A stretch of 64,000 bases of DNA from Pseudomonas fluorescens (GTDB lineage: Bacteria; Pseudomonadota; Gammaproteobacteria; Pseudomonadales; Pseudomonadaceae). How positions within the stretch are numbered: the first letter of the stretch is position 1; each line of letters starts with the position of its first letter. The notes under the pieces are model-generated. The model was not told the DNA's origin. It was given only the letters and a program-made list of their open reading frames with translations, and made no database searches. Shown in pieces: positions 1-8,229 of this stretch. The position numbers and the translations under genes are program-made. Location: positions 1-64,000 of the forward strand of contig NZ_CABVHK010000008.1 of assembly GCF_902497785.1 (NCBI RefSeq). The letters run 5' to 3'.

Positions 1-317
1 ACTGCCGCAACATCAGCGAAATCCGCCACAACCCGGAAAAATGCATCCAGCTCTCCTGGGCCAAGGATGTCACCGGCGAATTCAACGTCGAGCTGCGCGT
101 CGAGCTGGAACACCAGCGCGGCCTGATCGCACTGCTGGCCAGCAGCGTCAACGCCGCCGACGGCAATATCGAAAAAATCAGCATGGACGAGCGCGATGGT
201 CGCATCAGCGTGGTCCAACTGGTGGTCAGCGTGCATGACCGAGTGCACCTGGCCCGCGTGATCAAGAAACTGCGCGCACTGACCGGGGTGATTCGCATCA
301 CCCGCATGCGCGCCTAA
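1..317 (+). CDS. spoT: SpoT C-terminal fragment ((p)ppGpp synthetase/hydrolase), partial
   Basis: Only the last ~104 codons are in the window; the gene starts upstream. The open frame ends in [20 protein letters not shown] followed by TAA and contains the ligand-sensing ACT domain typical of the C-terminus of long RelA/SpoT proteins ([15 protein letters not shown], then a beta strand around [10 protein letters not shown]). SpoT makes and degrades the stringent-response alarmone (p)ppGpp in the cytoplasm. The catalytic domains cannot be seen here, so assignment to SpoT rather than RelA rests on the adjacent downstream ridA, a gene pair I recall as conserved in Pseudomonas. It is followed 23 bases later by ridA in the same direction and the two may be co-transcribed. 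Confidence 0.9.
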   Translation, partial: CRNISEIRHNPEKCIQLSWAKDVTGEFNVELRVELEHQRGLIALLASSVNAADGNIEKISMDERDGRISVVQLVVSVHDRVHLARVIKKLRALTGVIRITRMRA

Positions 318-340
318 GCCACTATTACAAGGAGTCATTC

Positions 341-721
341 ATGACCAAGACCGTTATCACCAGCGACAAGGCCCCGGCCGCCATCGGCACCTACTCCCAG
401 GCGATCAAGGCTGGCAACACTGTCTACATGTCCGGCCAGATTCCTCTGGACCCGAAAACCATGGAACTGGTTGAAGGCTTCGAAGCCCAGACCGTCCAGG
501 TGTTCGAGAACCTCAAGGCCGTGGCCGAAGCGGCTGGCGGTTCGTTCAAGGACATCGTCAAACTGAACATCTTCCTCACTGACCTGAGCCACTTCGCCAA
601 GGTCAACGAGATCATGGGCAAGTACTTCGACCAGCCCTACCCTGCCCGCGCCGCCATCGGCGTAGCTGCCCTGCCAAAGGGTTCGCAGGTTGAAATGGAT
701 GCCATTCTGGTCATCGAGTAA
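341..721 (+). CDS. ridA: RidA family reactive enamine/imine deaminase
   Basis: A 126-residue protein of the RidA/YjgF/UK114 family, full length for the family. RidA hydrolyses reactive 2-aminoacrylate and other enamines released by PLP enzymes such as threonine dehydratase, protecting cytoplasmic enzymes. The N-terminal IGTYSQAI, the central [10 protein letters not shown] and the C-terminal block [14 protein letters not shown] are family signatures; Arg103 is the expected substrate-carboxylate-binding arginine and Glu118 lies in the conserved VEMDAI stretch. An AAGGAG ribosome-binding site lies 7 bases before the ATG. It follows spoT closely and is followed by a strong perfect hairpin. I am confident of the family; the in vivo substrate spectrum is inferred. 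Confidence 0.95.
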   Translation: MTKTVITSDKAPAAIGTYSQAIKAGNTVYMSGQIPLDPKTMELVEGFEAQTVQVFENLKAVAEAAGGSFKDIVKLNIFLTDLSHFAKVNEIMGKYFDQPYPARAAIGVAALPKGSQVEMDAILVIE

Positions 722-728
722 TGCGTCC

Positions 729-752
729 GGCGCAGCCTCATGAGGCTGCGCC
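729..752. terminator. Perfect palindrome after ridA, possible terminator
   Basis: GGCGCAGCCT-CATG-AGGCTGCGCC forms a 10-bp perfect stem with a 4-base loop just after the ridA stop. There is no T-run directly after it, so it may be a transcript-end stabiliser or a weak or factor-assisted terminator rather than a classical intrinsic terminator. Confidence 0.5.
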
Positions 753-792
753 GCTGATGTCTGCAAAAAAAGCGTTTTGAAAGGATTCCACC

Positions 793-1533
793 ATGCGCAA
801 TGCGCTTGCTCTCTCGCTGCTCGCCCTGCTCCTGGGCGGATGTGCCAGCAACCCTGCCGACCGTGACATCAGCGGCACCTGGATCAACCAGGTGGCGATC
901 GATGCTGCCTCCAAAGGCGGCCCCCTGCGCGAAGCGCTCCAGGCCTATGGCCCGAACCTGGAATGGGACGTCAACACCAAGGCCGCTCAGGCCCGCTACA
1001 CCAACGGTTTTGAGAATGTCGAAGGCAAGCTGCTGGGCGAAGAGTCCGGTGCCTGGAAGATCGACTTCTATGGCAGTTCCGGAAGTGAACTCAAGCGCGA
1101 CGGCAAACAATTGAGCCAGGCCGCGACCGAAAACGAACCCGCCCAGGTCTTCGACCGCGCAGCGATCCCGGTGCCGGATGGCGCACCGATGGGCGCGAGC
1201 TTCGAACGCGCGCTGTATTCCGCCTACATGGGCGGCAGCTGGACAGTCGTCAGCGGCCCCGGCGAAGGCAGCACTGTGCAATTCCAGGCCGACGGCCAGG
1301 TAACCGGCCTGCCGGGGGCGGATCGCTATGCACTGTGTCTGGCGGGCGATTGCGCCTCGATGAGTGGCGGCAACGACAACATGTGGCTGCAACTCAACGG
1401 GCAAGGCAATGCCTGGATCTTTACGCGCAAGGGTAAGGAGCTGGAAATTTTCCAGACGGTGAATACCGCCCAGGCGGACGAACAGCCTCAGTTCACTCCT
1501 GGTGATCGCAAGTGGGTGCTGGAAAAGCAGTAA
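793..1533 (+). CDS. Hypothetical lipoprotein
   Basis: A 246-residue protein with a clear lipoprotein signal: a short basic N-terminus, a hydrophobic stretch (ALALSLLALLLGG) and Cys17 in an LGGC lipobox, so it should be lipidated and anchored in an envelope membrane; residues just after the Cys (ASNPADRD) do not look like a +2 Asp inner-membrane retention signal, suggesting the outer membrane. The rest has no motif that I recognise; it appears to be built of two beta-rich halves (about 25-110 and 130-245), each with a segment of the type 'DISGTW' or 'MGGSWTVV', which could be an internal duplication of a small beta-barrel or lipocalin-like fold. An AAGGATT Shine-Dalgarno precedes the ATG. Function unknown. 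Confidence 0.8.
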   Translation: MRNALALSLLALLLGGCASNPADRDISGTWINQVAIDAASKGGPLREALQAYGPNLEWDVNTKAAQARYTNGFENVEGKLLGEESGAWKIDFYGSSGSELKRDGKQLSQAATENEPAQVFDRAAIPVPDGAPMGASFERALYSAYMGGSWTVVSGPGEGSTVQFQADGQVTGLPGADRYALCLAGDCASMSGGNDNMWLQLNGQGNAWIFTRKGKELEIFQTVNTAQADEQPQFTPGDRKWVLEKQ

Positions 1534-1560
1534 CCACTTCCTGATAGCAACAAAAAACCA

Positions 1561-1650
1561 TGTGGGAGCGAGCTTGCTCGCGATTAGGCCCTGACATTCA
1601 ACATTTATGCTGAATGTCAGGCGGCCATCGCGAGCAAGCTCGCTCCCACA
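1561..1650. repeat. REPIN (GGGAGCGAGC class) with nested palindrome
   Basis: Inverted REP arms (TGTGGGAGCGAGCTTGCTCG ... and its complement) enclose a spacer that itself contains a perfect 10-bp inverted repeat, CTGACATTCA...TGAATGTCAG. It lies between the convergent lipoprotein and epimerase-like genes, where it may also end or stabilise both transcripts. Confidence 0.9.
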
Positions 1651-1671
1651 TTTGATTTGTGATGCTGGAAG

Positions 1672-2532
1672 TCAGCAGCGGCCTTCGAGGATGGCGGCGT
1701 AACCCTCGCGATAGCTTGGGTATTTCGGCACCCAACCCAAGGCTTTCGCTCGAGCATTGCTGCACTGCTTGCTCCCCGTGCGCCGAACGCTCGCATCCTC
1801 GGACCATTGCGTCACACCCAGATACTCACGCAACCAATCCACCACTTCGGCCAACGGCGCGGGCGCATCGTCGACACCGATGTAAACCTCTTCCAGCGCC
1901 ACACCCCGCCGGTCTGCTTCCAGCAAAAATGCCATTAGCCCCGCCGCGTCGTCGGCGTGTATCCGATTGCCGTACAGCGGCGGATCAATCGCCACGCGAT
2001 AACCACGACGAACCTGAGTCAGCAGCCATTCACGACCCGGTCCGTAAATGCCGGTCAAACGCACGATGCTCGCCGGGATGCCGCTGTCGAGCGCCACTTG
2101 CTCTGCCTCCAGCATCAACCGACCGGAATAACCACTGCCCGGCACTGCTGGCGAGGCTTCATCGACCCACTCACCGTCTTGCTGGCCGTAAACGCTACTG
2201 CTGGAAACGAACAGCAGGCGATTGGGCACCTGGCCGTAGTCGCCCAGCCACTCAAGCACATGCTGCAGACCCTCGACATAGGCAGCACGGTAGCCAGCTT
2301 CATCGTGATCGGTGGCGGCGGCGCAGTACACCAGGTAATCCACCGCACCGACCGGCCAGGTTTGCGGACAGTCTTTGTTGAACAAGTCGCCGGATACGCC
2401 AATCACTCCGTCCGGCAAGCGTGAAACATCCCGGCGCAGGCCATAGACCTCCCACCCTGCAGCCAGCAATTGTGTCGCCAGACGACTGCCGACATCACCA
2501 CAACCGGCGATCAAAACAGAAGGCGCGGACAT
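1672..2532 (-). CDS. NAD(P)-dependent epimerase/dehydratase-like SDR (YeeZ-like)
   Basis: A 286-residue extended short-chain dehydrogenase/reductase. The N-terminal VLIAGCGDVGSRLA (residues ~6-19) is the Rossmann nucleotide-binding glycine motif in the GxGxxG-like form of the YeeZ subfamily; the SSSVYG motif (~110-116) is the active-site region of NAD-dependent epimerases, and RLTGIYGPGR (~160-169) is the substrate-side loop also common in this family. It is a soluble cytoplasmic protein. The substrate is not evident. It is read convergently with the lipoprotein and divergently from exbB. The family assignment is safe; a specific reaction should not be assumed. Confidence 0.85.
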   Translation of the reverse strand: MSAPSVLIAGCGDVGSRLATQLLAAGWEVYGLRRDVSRLPDGVIGVSGDLFNKDCPQTWPVGAVDYLVYCAAATDHDEAGYRAAYVEGLQHVLEWLGDYGQVPNRLLFVSSSSVYGQQDGEWVDEASPAVPGSGYSGRLMLEAEQVALDSGIPASIVRLTGIYGPGREWLLTQVRRGYRVAIDPPLYGNRIHADDAAGLMAFLLEADRRGVALEEVYIGVDDAPAPLAEVVDWLREYLGVTQWSEDASVRRTGSKQCSNARAKALGWVPKYPSYREGYAAILEGRC

Positions 2533-2720
2533 CGAAAAACTCCTATTGGAAAGCCACAGACTAGCGCCGGCAATGGACGAGCGGCTAGCAATGATGGAAA
2601 AAAAGATACTCTATTACTTCTGTTAACAAGAATTACTTGCAATAATGCCCGCCACTTTTGTTCTCGGCCTTCGAGGCCTGGAAGAACATTTACCCTCTTT
2701 TTCTCTCAGGTCCGGCCAGC

Positions 2721-3689
2721 ATGACACGCAATCAATTCCTCGCTTCGCCAACCAAACGACCTCGCGCCTGGAGCGCGGTGGCCGCTCTGCTGCTCAGCCT
2801 GATGCTGGCGCCAACCGCCGCCTTCGCTGACGCACAAGCGCCAGCCACCCCGACTCCCGCCGCTGCACCCGCTGCGGCCGAGCACGCCGCCGAGCACGCC
2901 GCGCCGGTTGCCGCCGACCCGATTCAGGCGGTAGACGCCACCGGTGAAGACGCTCCCGAAGTCCTCGAAGCCGATAACACCCTGGGCATGGCCCATGATC
3001 TGTCGCCGTGGGGCATGTACCAGAACGCCGACATTATCGTGAAAATCGTGATGATCGGCCTGGCCATCGCTTCGATCATCACCTGGACTATCTGGATCGC
3101 CAAGGGCTTTGAGCTGATGGGCGCCAAGCGTCGTCTGCGCAACGAAATCGTCCACCTGAAAAAGGCCACCACCCTTAGAGAAGCCAGCGCCTCTGCCACC
3201 AAGGCCGGCACCCTCGCCAATCTGCTGGTGCACGACGCGCTGGAAGAAATGCGCCTGTCCACCAACAGCCGCGAAAAGGAAGGCATCAAGGAACGTGTCG
3301 CCTTCCGCCTCGAGCGCTTGGTGGCAGCCTGCGGTCGCAACATGAGCAGTGGCACCGGCGCACTCGCCACCATCGGCTCTACCGCGCCGTTCGTGGGCCT
3401 GTTCGGCACCGTATGGGGCATCATGAACAGCTTCATCGGTATCGCGAAAACCCAGACCACCAACCTCGCGGTCGTGGCTCCCGGCATCGCCGAAGCCCTG
3501 CTGGCCACTGCGCTGGGTCTGGTCGCGGCAATTCCAGCCGTTGTGATCTACAACGTGTTCGCCCGCTCCATCGCCGGTTACAAGGCTCAAGTGTCCGACG
3601 CCTCGGCTGAAGTCCTGCTGCTGGTCAGCCGCGATCTGGACCACCAGCCTGAGCGCAGCTCGCAACCGCACATGGTGAAAGTGGGGTAA
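2721..3689 (+). CDS. exbB: TonB-system energiser ExbB
   Basis: ExbB is the inner-membrane proton-channel subunit that, with ExbD, powers TonB for siderophore, vitamin B12 and other outer-membrane uptake. I take the ATG of MTRNQFLASP as the start: it gives a clean signal peptide (hydrophobic ~18-30, cleavage near TAAFA-DA) whereas the upstream in-frame ATG adds 21 residues before it. The Ala/Pro-rich periplasmic extension (~37-100) typical of long Pseudomonas ExbB proteins is followed by three membrane segments (about 103-126, 216-243 and 252-280), with the conserved TIGSTAPFVGLFGTVWGIM in the second. It is the first gene of a tight exbB-exbD-tonB operon. Iron regulation is expected from the family, but the AT-rich upstream DNA holds no convincing Fur box. 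Confidence 0.95.
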   Translation: MTRNQFLASPTKRPRAWSAVAALLLSLMLAPTAAFADAQAPATPTPAAAPAAAEHAAEHAAPVAADPIQAVDATGEDAPEVLEADNTLGMAHDLSPWGMYQNADIIVKIVMIGLAIASIITWTIWIAKGFELMGAKRRLRNEIVHLKKATTLREASASATKAGTLANLLVHDALEEMRLSTNSREKEGIKERVAFRLERLVAACGRNMSSGTGALATIGSTAPFVGLFGTVWGIMNSFIGIAKTQTTNLAVVAPGIAEALLATALGLVAAIPAVVIYNVFARSIAGYKAQVSDASAEVLLLVSRDLDHQPERSSQPHMVKVG

Positions 3690-3695
3690 TCGGCC

Positions 3696-4124
3696 ATGGG
3701 CCTGCATTTGAAAGAAGGCGCGGACGACGATCTGGCCGAGAACCACGAAATCAACGTCACGCCGTTCATCGACGTGATGCTGGTGCTGTTGATCATTTTC
3801 ATGGTGGCCGCTCCATTGGCCACCGTGGACATCAAGGTTGACCTCCCCGCCTCGACCGCCAAACCGGCGCCACGGCCGGAAAAACCGGTGTTCCTCAGCG
3901 TCAAGGCTGACCAGCGTCTGTTCCTTGGCGAAGAGGAAGTGAAAGCCGAAGCGCTCGGCGCCACACTCGACGCCAGAACCAAAGGCAAGAAAGACACGAC
4001 GATCTTCTTCCAGGCCGATAAAGGCGTGGACTACGGCGACCTGATGAGCGTGATGGACAATCTGCGCTCCGCCGGTTACCTGAAGGTCGGCCTGGTCGGA
4101 CTCGAGACGGCAGTCAAGAAATGA
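3696..4124 (+). CDS. exbD: TonB-system energiser ExbD
   Basis: A 142-residue ExbD/TolR-family protein: short cytoplasmic N-terminus, one membrane helix (~22-42) that begins NVTPFIDVMLVLLIIF and includes the essential proton-carrying Asp26, then a periplasmic domain. It sits six bases after exbB and its end overlaps the tonB start by four bases (ATGA), so translation is probably coupled. Together the three genes form one TonB energy-transducing complex. The ExbD rather than TolR assignment follows from the neighbours, since tolR would sit with tolQ/A/B. Confidence 0.95.
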   Translation: MGLHLKEGADDDLAENHEINVTPFIDVMLVLLIIFMVAAPLATVDIKVDLPASTAKPAPRPEKPVFLSVKADQRLFLGEEEVKAEALGATLDARTKGKKDTTIFFQADKGVDYGDLMSVMDNLRSAGYLKVGLVGLETAVKK

Positions 4125-4870
4125 TCACGACGCGCCATAAGCTGACGCGTTACAGCGGGAGCCTGGCCGTGGTGCTGGGCGTCCATGCGCTGGCCATTGC
4201 GCTGGCGTTGAACTGGTCGTCGCGCCCACCCATCGAGCTGCCACCGCAGGCGATGATGGTCGAGCTGGCACCCGTTCCGGCCCCGCCACCACCCGCCCCG
4301 CCGAAGGTGATAACGCCGCCACAACCACCGGCCCCGGTGGAAGAACTGCCGATCCCGAAACTGGCTGAAGCACCGAAGGCCGAAATTGCCGTGCCGAAGC
4401 CGGTCAAACCCAAGCCCAAGCCTCAGCCGCCCAAGCCTGTGGAAAAAAAGCCGGAGCCGCCGAAGGAGAAGCCGTCCGAGGAAAAACCGAGCGACGCGCA
4501 ACCGACCCAGGCACCGACTGAAAAATCTGCGCAACCGGCACCGGGCCCATCGCCAGCACAGCAAGCGGCCAAGGCCAGTTGGCAAGGCACCTTGCTCGCT
4601 CACCTGGCCAAGTACAAAAAGTACCCGGCCAGTGCTCAGGCGCGGGGCAAGGAAGGTCTGAATCGTCTGCGCTTTGTGGTGGATGCCGAAGGTAACGTGC
4701 TGTCGTTCGAACTGGTGGGCCGCTCCGGCAACGCCGATCTGGACCGGGCCACCCTGGAAATGATCCGCCGCGCCCAACCGCTGCCCAAGCCACCGGCCGA
4801 CATGCTGAACAACGGCTCCATCGAAATTGTTGCACCGTTTGTTTACTCGCTGGAAAAACGCCGACGTTAA
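4121..4870 (+). CDS. tonB: Energy transducer TonB
   Basis: A 249-residue TonB: N-terminal membrane anchor (~14-30, LAVVLGVHALAIALALNW), a long Pro/Lys/Glu-rich periplasmic spacer (~35-150, with repeated PKPKPQPPKP-type stretches) and a C-terminal domain (~160-249) with the family motif YPASAQARGKEG and the GRSGNADLD turn. It transmits the ExbBD proton-motive signal to TonB-dependent outer-membrane receptors. The start overlaps the exbD stop (ATGA). The gene is followed directly by an unusual REP palindrome whose loop is a (GT)n tract. Confidence 0.95.
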   Translation: MITTRHKLTRYSGSLAVVLGVHALAIALALNWSSRPPIELPPQAMMVELAPVPAPPPPAPPKVITPPQPPAPVEELPIPKLAEAPKAEIAVPKPVKPKPKPQPPKPVEKKPEPPKEKPSEEKPSDAQPTQAPTEKSAQPAPGPSPAQQAAKASWQGTLLAHLAKYKKYPASAQARGKEGLNRLRFVVDAEGNVLSFELVGRSGNADLDRATLEMIRRAQPLPKPPADMLNNGSIEIVAPFVYSLEKRRR

Positions 4871-4885
4871 AAAGCAGAGATCAAG

Positions 4886-4987
<102 letters not shown>

Positions 4988-5136
4988 TTTTTTCCGAAGG
5001 CACCGAAAGGTGCCTTTTGCGTATCCGCCCGCGGCAAACCCGCATTGCCCGGTGTCACTCGACACACTCTCTCTGATAACGTGCGTCTATCGATTGCAGC
5101 CGGTATGCTTGGCCCGCAACTTCACGGACGCTTGCT

Positions 5137-6066
5137 ATGACTCTCACAGAATTACGCTACATCGTTACCCTCGCCCAAGAGCAGCACTTTGGCCATGCGG
5201 CCGAGCGTTGCCATGTCAGCCAGCCGACCCTGTCGGTGGGCGTGAAAAAGCTTGAAGACGAGCTCGGTGTGCTGATTTTCGAGCGCAGCAAGAGCGCCGT
5301 GCGCCTGACGCCGGTCGGCGAAGGCATCGTGGCACAGGCGCAGAAAGTCCTGGAGCAGGCCCAAGGCATTCGCGAGCTGGCCCAGGCCGGCAAGAACCAG
5401 CTGACTGCCCCGCTGAAAGTCGGCGCGATCTACACCGTCGGCCCGTACTTGTTTCCGCACCTGATTCCGCAACTGCACCGGGTCGCCCCGCAGATGCCGT
5501 TGTACATTGAAGAAAACTTCACCCACGTGCTGCGCGACAAACTGCGCAACGGCGAACTCGATGCGATCATCATCGCCCTGCCGTTCAACGAAGCCGACGT
5601 GCTGACCTTGCAGCTTTACGACGAGCCGTTCTATGTCCTGATGCCCGCCCAGCACCCGTGGACGCAAAAGAAATCCATCGACGCCGCCCTGCTCAACGAC
5701 AAGAGCCTGCTGTTGCTCGGCGAAGGCCATTGCTTCCGCGATCAGGTGCTGGAAGCGTGCCCGACGCTGACCAAAGGCAACGACGGTGCAAAACACACCA
5801 CGGTGGAATCCAGCTCGCTGGAAACCATCCGCCACATGGTCGCCTCCGGCCTCGGGATTTCGATCCTGCCGCTGTCGGCCGTGGACAGCCATCATTACGC
5901 TCCCGGTGTGATTGAAGTGCGCCCACTGACCCCCCCGGTGCCATTCCGCACCGTGGCCATTGCGTGGCGCGCGAGCTTCCCGCGGCCGAAGGCGATTGAA
6001 ATCCTCGCGGACTCGATTCGCCTGTGCTCGGTGGCCAAGCCGCCTGCGCCCGTGGTTGCGGCCTAA
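5137..6066 (+). CDS. oxyR: Hydrogen-peroxide sensor regulator OxyR
   Basis: A 309-residue LysR-family activator. The N-terminal winged helix-turn-helix is at ~1-60 (ELRYIVTLAQEQHFGHAAE then SQPTLS) and the regulatory domain follows. The redox pair is visible in GEGHCFRDQVLEAC: Cys199 and Cys208, the same numbering as in E. coli OxyR, where a disulfide between them switches the protein on. It normally controls catalase, alkyl-hydroperoxide reductase and related genes. It lies nine bases upstream of recG and the two are likely co-transcribed, an arrangement I recall as conserved in Pseudomonas. Confidence 0.97.
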   Translation: MTLTELRYIVTLAQEQHFGHAAERCHVSQPTLSVGVKKLEDELGVLIFERSKSAVRLTPVGEGIVAQAQKVLEQAQGIRELAQAGKNQLTAPLKVGAIYTVGPYLFPHLIPQLHRVAPQMPLYIEENFTHVLRDKLRNGELDAIIIALPFNEADVLTLQLYDEPFYVLMPAQHPWTQKKSIDAALLNDKSLLLLGEGHCFRDQVLEACPTLTKGNDGAKHTTVESSSLETIRHMVASGLGISILPLSAVDSHHYAPGVIEVRPLTPPVPFRTVAIAWRASFPRPKAIEILADSIRLCSVAKPPAPVVAA

Positions 6067-6075
6067 GTCTCTGCC

Positions 6076-8151
6076 ATGACCGAGTTGTCGCAAGTGTCGG
6101 TGACGGCACTCAAGGGTGTCGGCGAGGCCATGGCCGAGAAACTGGCCAAGGTCGGCCTGGAGAATCTTCAGGACGTGCTGTTTCACTTGCCGCTGCGTTA
6201 TCAGGACCGCACACGCGTGGTCCCGATTGGCCATTTGCGCCCCGGGCAGGACGCGGTGATCGAAGGCACCGTCAGCGGCGCCGACGTGGTCATGGGCCGG
6301 CGCCGCAGCCTGGTTGTTCGCCTACAGGACGGCACGGGCGGGCTAAGTCTGCGCTTCTACCACTTCAGCAACGCGCAAAAAGAAGCCCTCAAACGCGGCA
6401 CGCGGATTCGCTGCTACGGCGAAGCGCGGCCCGGTGCGTCGGGGCTGGAAATCTACCACCCGGAATACCGCGCCATCACTGGCGACGAACCGCCGTCGGT
6501 AGATGAAACACTGACCCCGGTTTACCCGCTGACCGAAGGTCTGACGCAACAACGCCTGCGCCAGTTGTGCATGCAGACCCTGACGATGCTCGGCCCGACC
6601 AGCCTGCCGGACTGGCTGCCGACCGAACTGGCGCGGGACTATCAATTGGCGCCGCTGGCCGATGCGATTCGATACCTGCATCATCCGCCCGCCGATGCCG
6701 ACGTCGACGAACTCGCCCTCGGTCATCACTGGGCCCAGCACCGTCTGGCCTTTGAAGAACTGCTGACTCATCAACTGTCGCAACAGCGTCTGCGCGAAAG
6801 CATGCGCTCCCTGCGCGCACCGGCGATGCCCAAAGCCACCCGGCTGCCGGCCAAATATCTGGCCAACCTGGGTTTCGCTCCGACCGGCGCGCAACAGCGC
6901 GTGGGCAACGAAATCGCCTACGACCTCAGTCAGCATGAACCGATGCTGCGCCTGATTCAGGGCGACGTCGGCGCCGGCAAAACCGTGGTCGCTGCCCTCG
7001 CCGCACTCCAGGCACTGGAAGCGGGTTATCAAGTCGCCCTGATGGCGCCCACTGAAATTCTCGCCGAGCAGCATTTCATCACGTTCAAACGCTGGCTCGA
7101 ACCGCTGGGCATTGAAGTCGCGTGGCTGGCCGGCAAACTCAAGGGCAAGAACCGCGTGGCCGCACTGGAGCAAATTGCCAGCGGCACGCCAATGGTGGTC
7201 GGCACTCACGCGCTGTTTCAGGACGAAGTGAAGTTCAAGAACCTCGCCCTGGCGATCATCGATGAACAACACCGTTTCGGCGTGCAGCAGAGGCTGGCGT
7301 TGCGGCAGAAAGGCGTCGGCGGGCGCATGTGCCCGCATCAACTGATCATGACCGCCACGCCGATCCCTCGAACCCTGGCGATGAGCGCCTACGCCGACCT
7401 CGACACCTCGATACTCGACGAGCTGCCGCCCGGCCGAACCCCGGTGAACACGGTGCTGGTCACCGACACCCGGCGCGTCGAAGTCATCGAACGGGTGCGC
7501 GGCGCCTGTGCCGAAGGGCGTCAGGCCTACTGGGTGTGCACGCTGATCGAAGAGTCGGAAGAGCTCACCTGCCAGGCCGCCGAAACCACATTCGAAGACC
7601 TCACTGCCGCCCTCGGCGAATTGAAGGTTGGCCTGATCCACGGCCGCATGAAGCCGGTCGAAAAGGCCGCGGTGATGGCCGAATTCAAGGCCGGCAACCT
7701 GCAACTGCTGGTCGCGACCACCGTGATTGAAGTGGGCGTGGACGTCCCGAACGCCAGCCTGATGATCATCGAAAACCCCGAGCGCCTCGGTCTGGCGCAA
7801 CTGCACCAGTTGCGCGGCCGCGTCGGCCGAGGCAGTGCCGCCAGCCATTGCGTGCTGCTCTACCATCCGCCGCTGTCGCAGATCGGCCGTCAGCGCCTGG
7901 GCATCATGCGCGAGACCAACGACGGTTTTGTCATCGCTGAAAAAGACCTCGAATTGCGCGGTCCCGGCGAAATGCTCGGCACACGACAGACCGGCCTGCT
8001 GCAATTCAAGGTCGCCGACCTGATGCGCGACGCCGATTTGTTGCCCGCTGTGCGCGACGCTGCCCAGGCATTGCTGGAGCGCTGGCCGGATCACGTCAGC
8101 CCGCTGCTCGACCGCTGGCTGCGCCATGGGCAGCAATACGGCCAAGTGTGA
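6076..8151 (+). CDS. recG: ATP-dependent DNA helicase RecG
   Basis: A 691-residue superfamily-2 helicase that regresses stalled replication forks and processes Holliday junctions. The N-terminal OB 'wedge' domain occupies roughly 1-170; Walker A is GDVGAGKT (~296-303), the Walker B/DExH box reads IIDEQHRFGVQQR (~395), motif III is TATPIPRTLAM, and the C-terminal helicase lobe ends with QLRGRVGRG and the RecG-type LRGPGEMLGTRQ. Length is normal. It follows oxyR in the same direction. Confidence 0.97.
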   Translation: MTELSQVSVTALKGVGEAMAEKLAKVGLENLQDVLFHLPLRYQDRTRVVPIGHLRPGQDAVIEGTVSGADVVMGRRRSLVVRLQDGTGGLSLRFYHFSNAQKEALKRGTRIRCYGEARPGASGLEIYHPEYRAITGDEPPSVDETLTPVYPLTEGLTQQRLRQLCMQTLTMLGPTSLPDWLPTELARDYQLAPLADAIRYLHHPPADADVDELALGHHWAQHRLAFEELLTHQLSQQRLRESMRSLRAPAMPKATRLPAKYLANLGFAPTGAQQRVGNEIAYDLSQHEPMLRLIQGDVGAGKTVVAALAALQALEAGYQVALMAPTEILAEQHFITFKRWLEPLGIEVAWLAGKLKGKNRVAALEQIASGTPMVVGTHALFQDEVKFKNLALAIIDEQHRFGVQQRLALRQKGVGGRMCPHQLIMTATPIPRTLAMSAYADLDTSILDELPPGRTPVNTVLVTDTRRVEVIERVRGACAEGRQAYWVCTLIEESEELTCQAAETTFEDLTAALGELKVGLIHGRMKPVEKAAVMAEFKAGNLQLLVATTVIEVGVDVPNASLMIIENPERLGLAQLHQLRGRVGRGSAASHCVLLYHPPLSQIGRQRLGIMRETNDGFVIAEKDLELRGPGEMLGTRQTGLLQFKVADLMRDADLLPAVRDAAQALLERWPDHVSPLLDRWLRHGQQYGQV

Positions 8152-8229
8152 GCACCGTCGCATATTCTGGACGATGCCTGTAAACAAGCTGGTTATACTC
8201 GTGCAATTGTTTGAATACGGATATGGACC

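Noticed and set aside
2600..2660. Fur box upstream of exbB (AAGAATTACTTGCAATAATG)
   Set aside because: AT-rich with only partial symmetry and a poor match to the 19-bp Fur consensus; iron control is likely but this site is not convincing.
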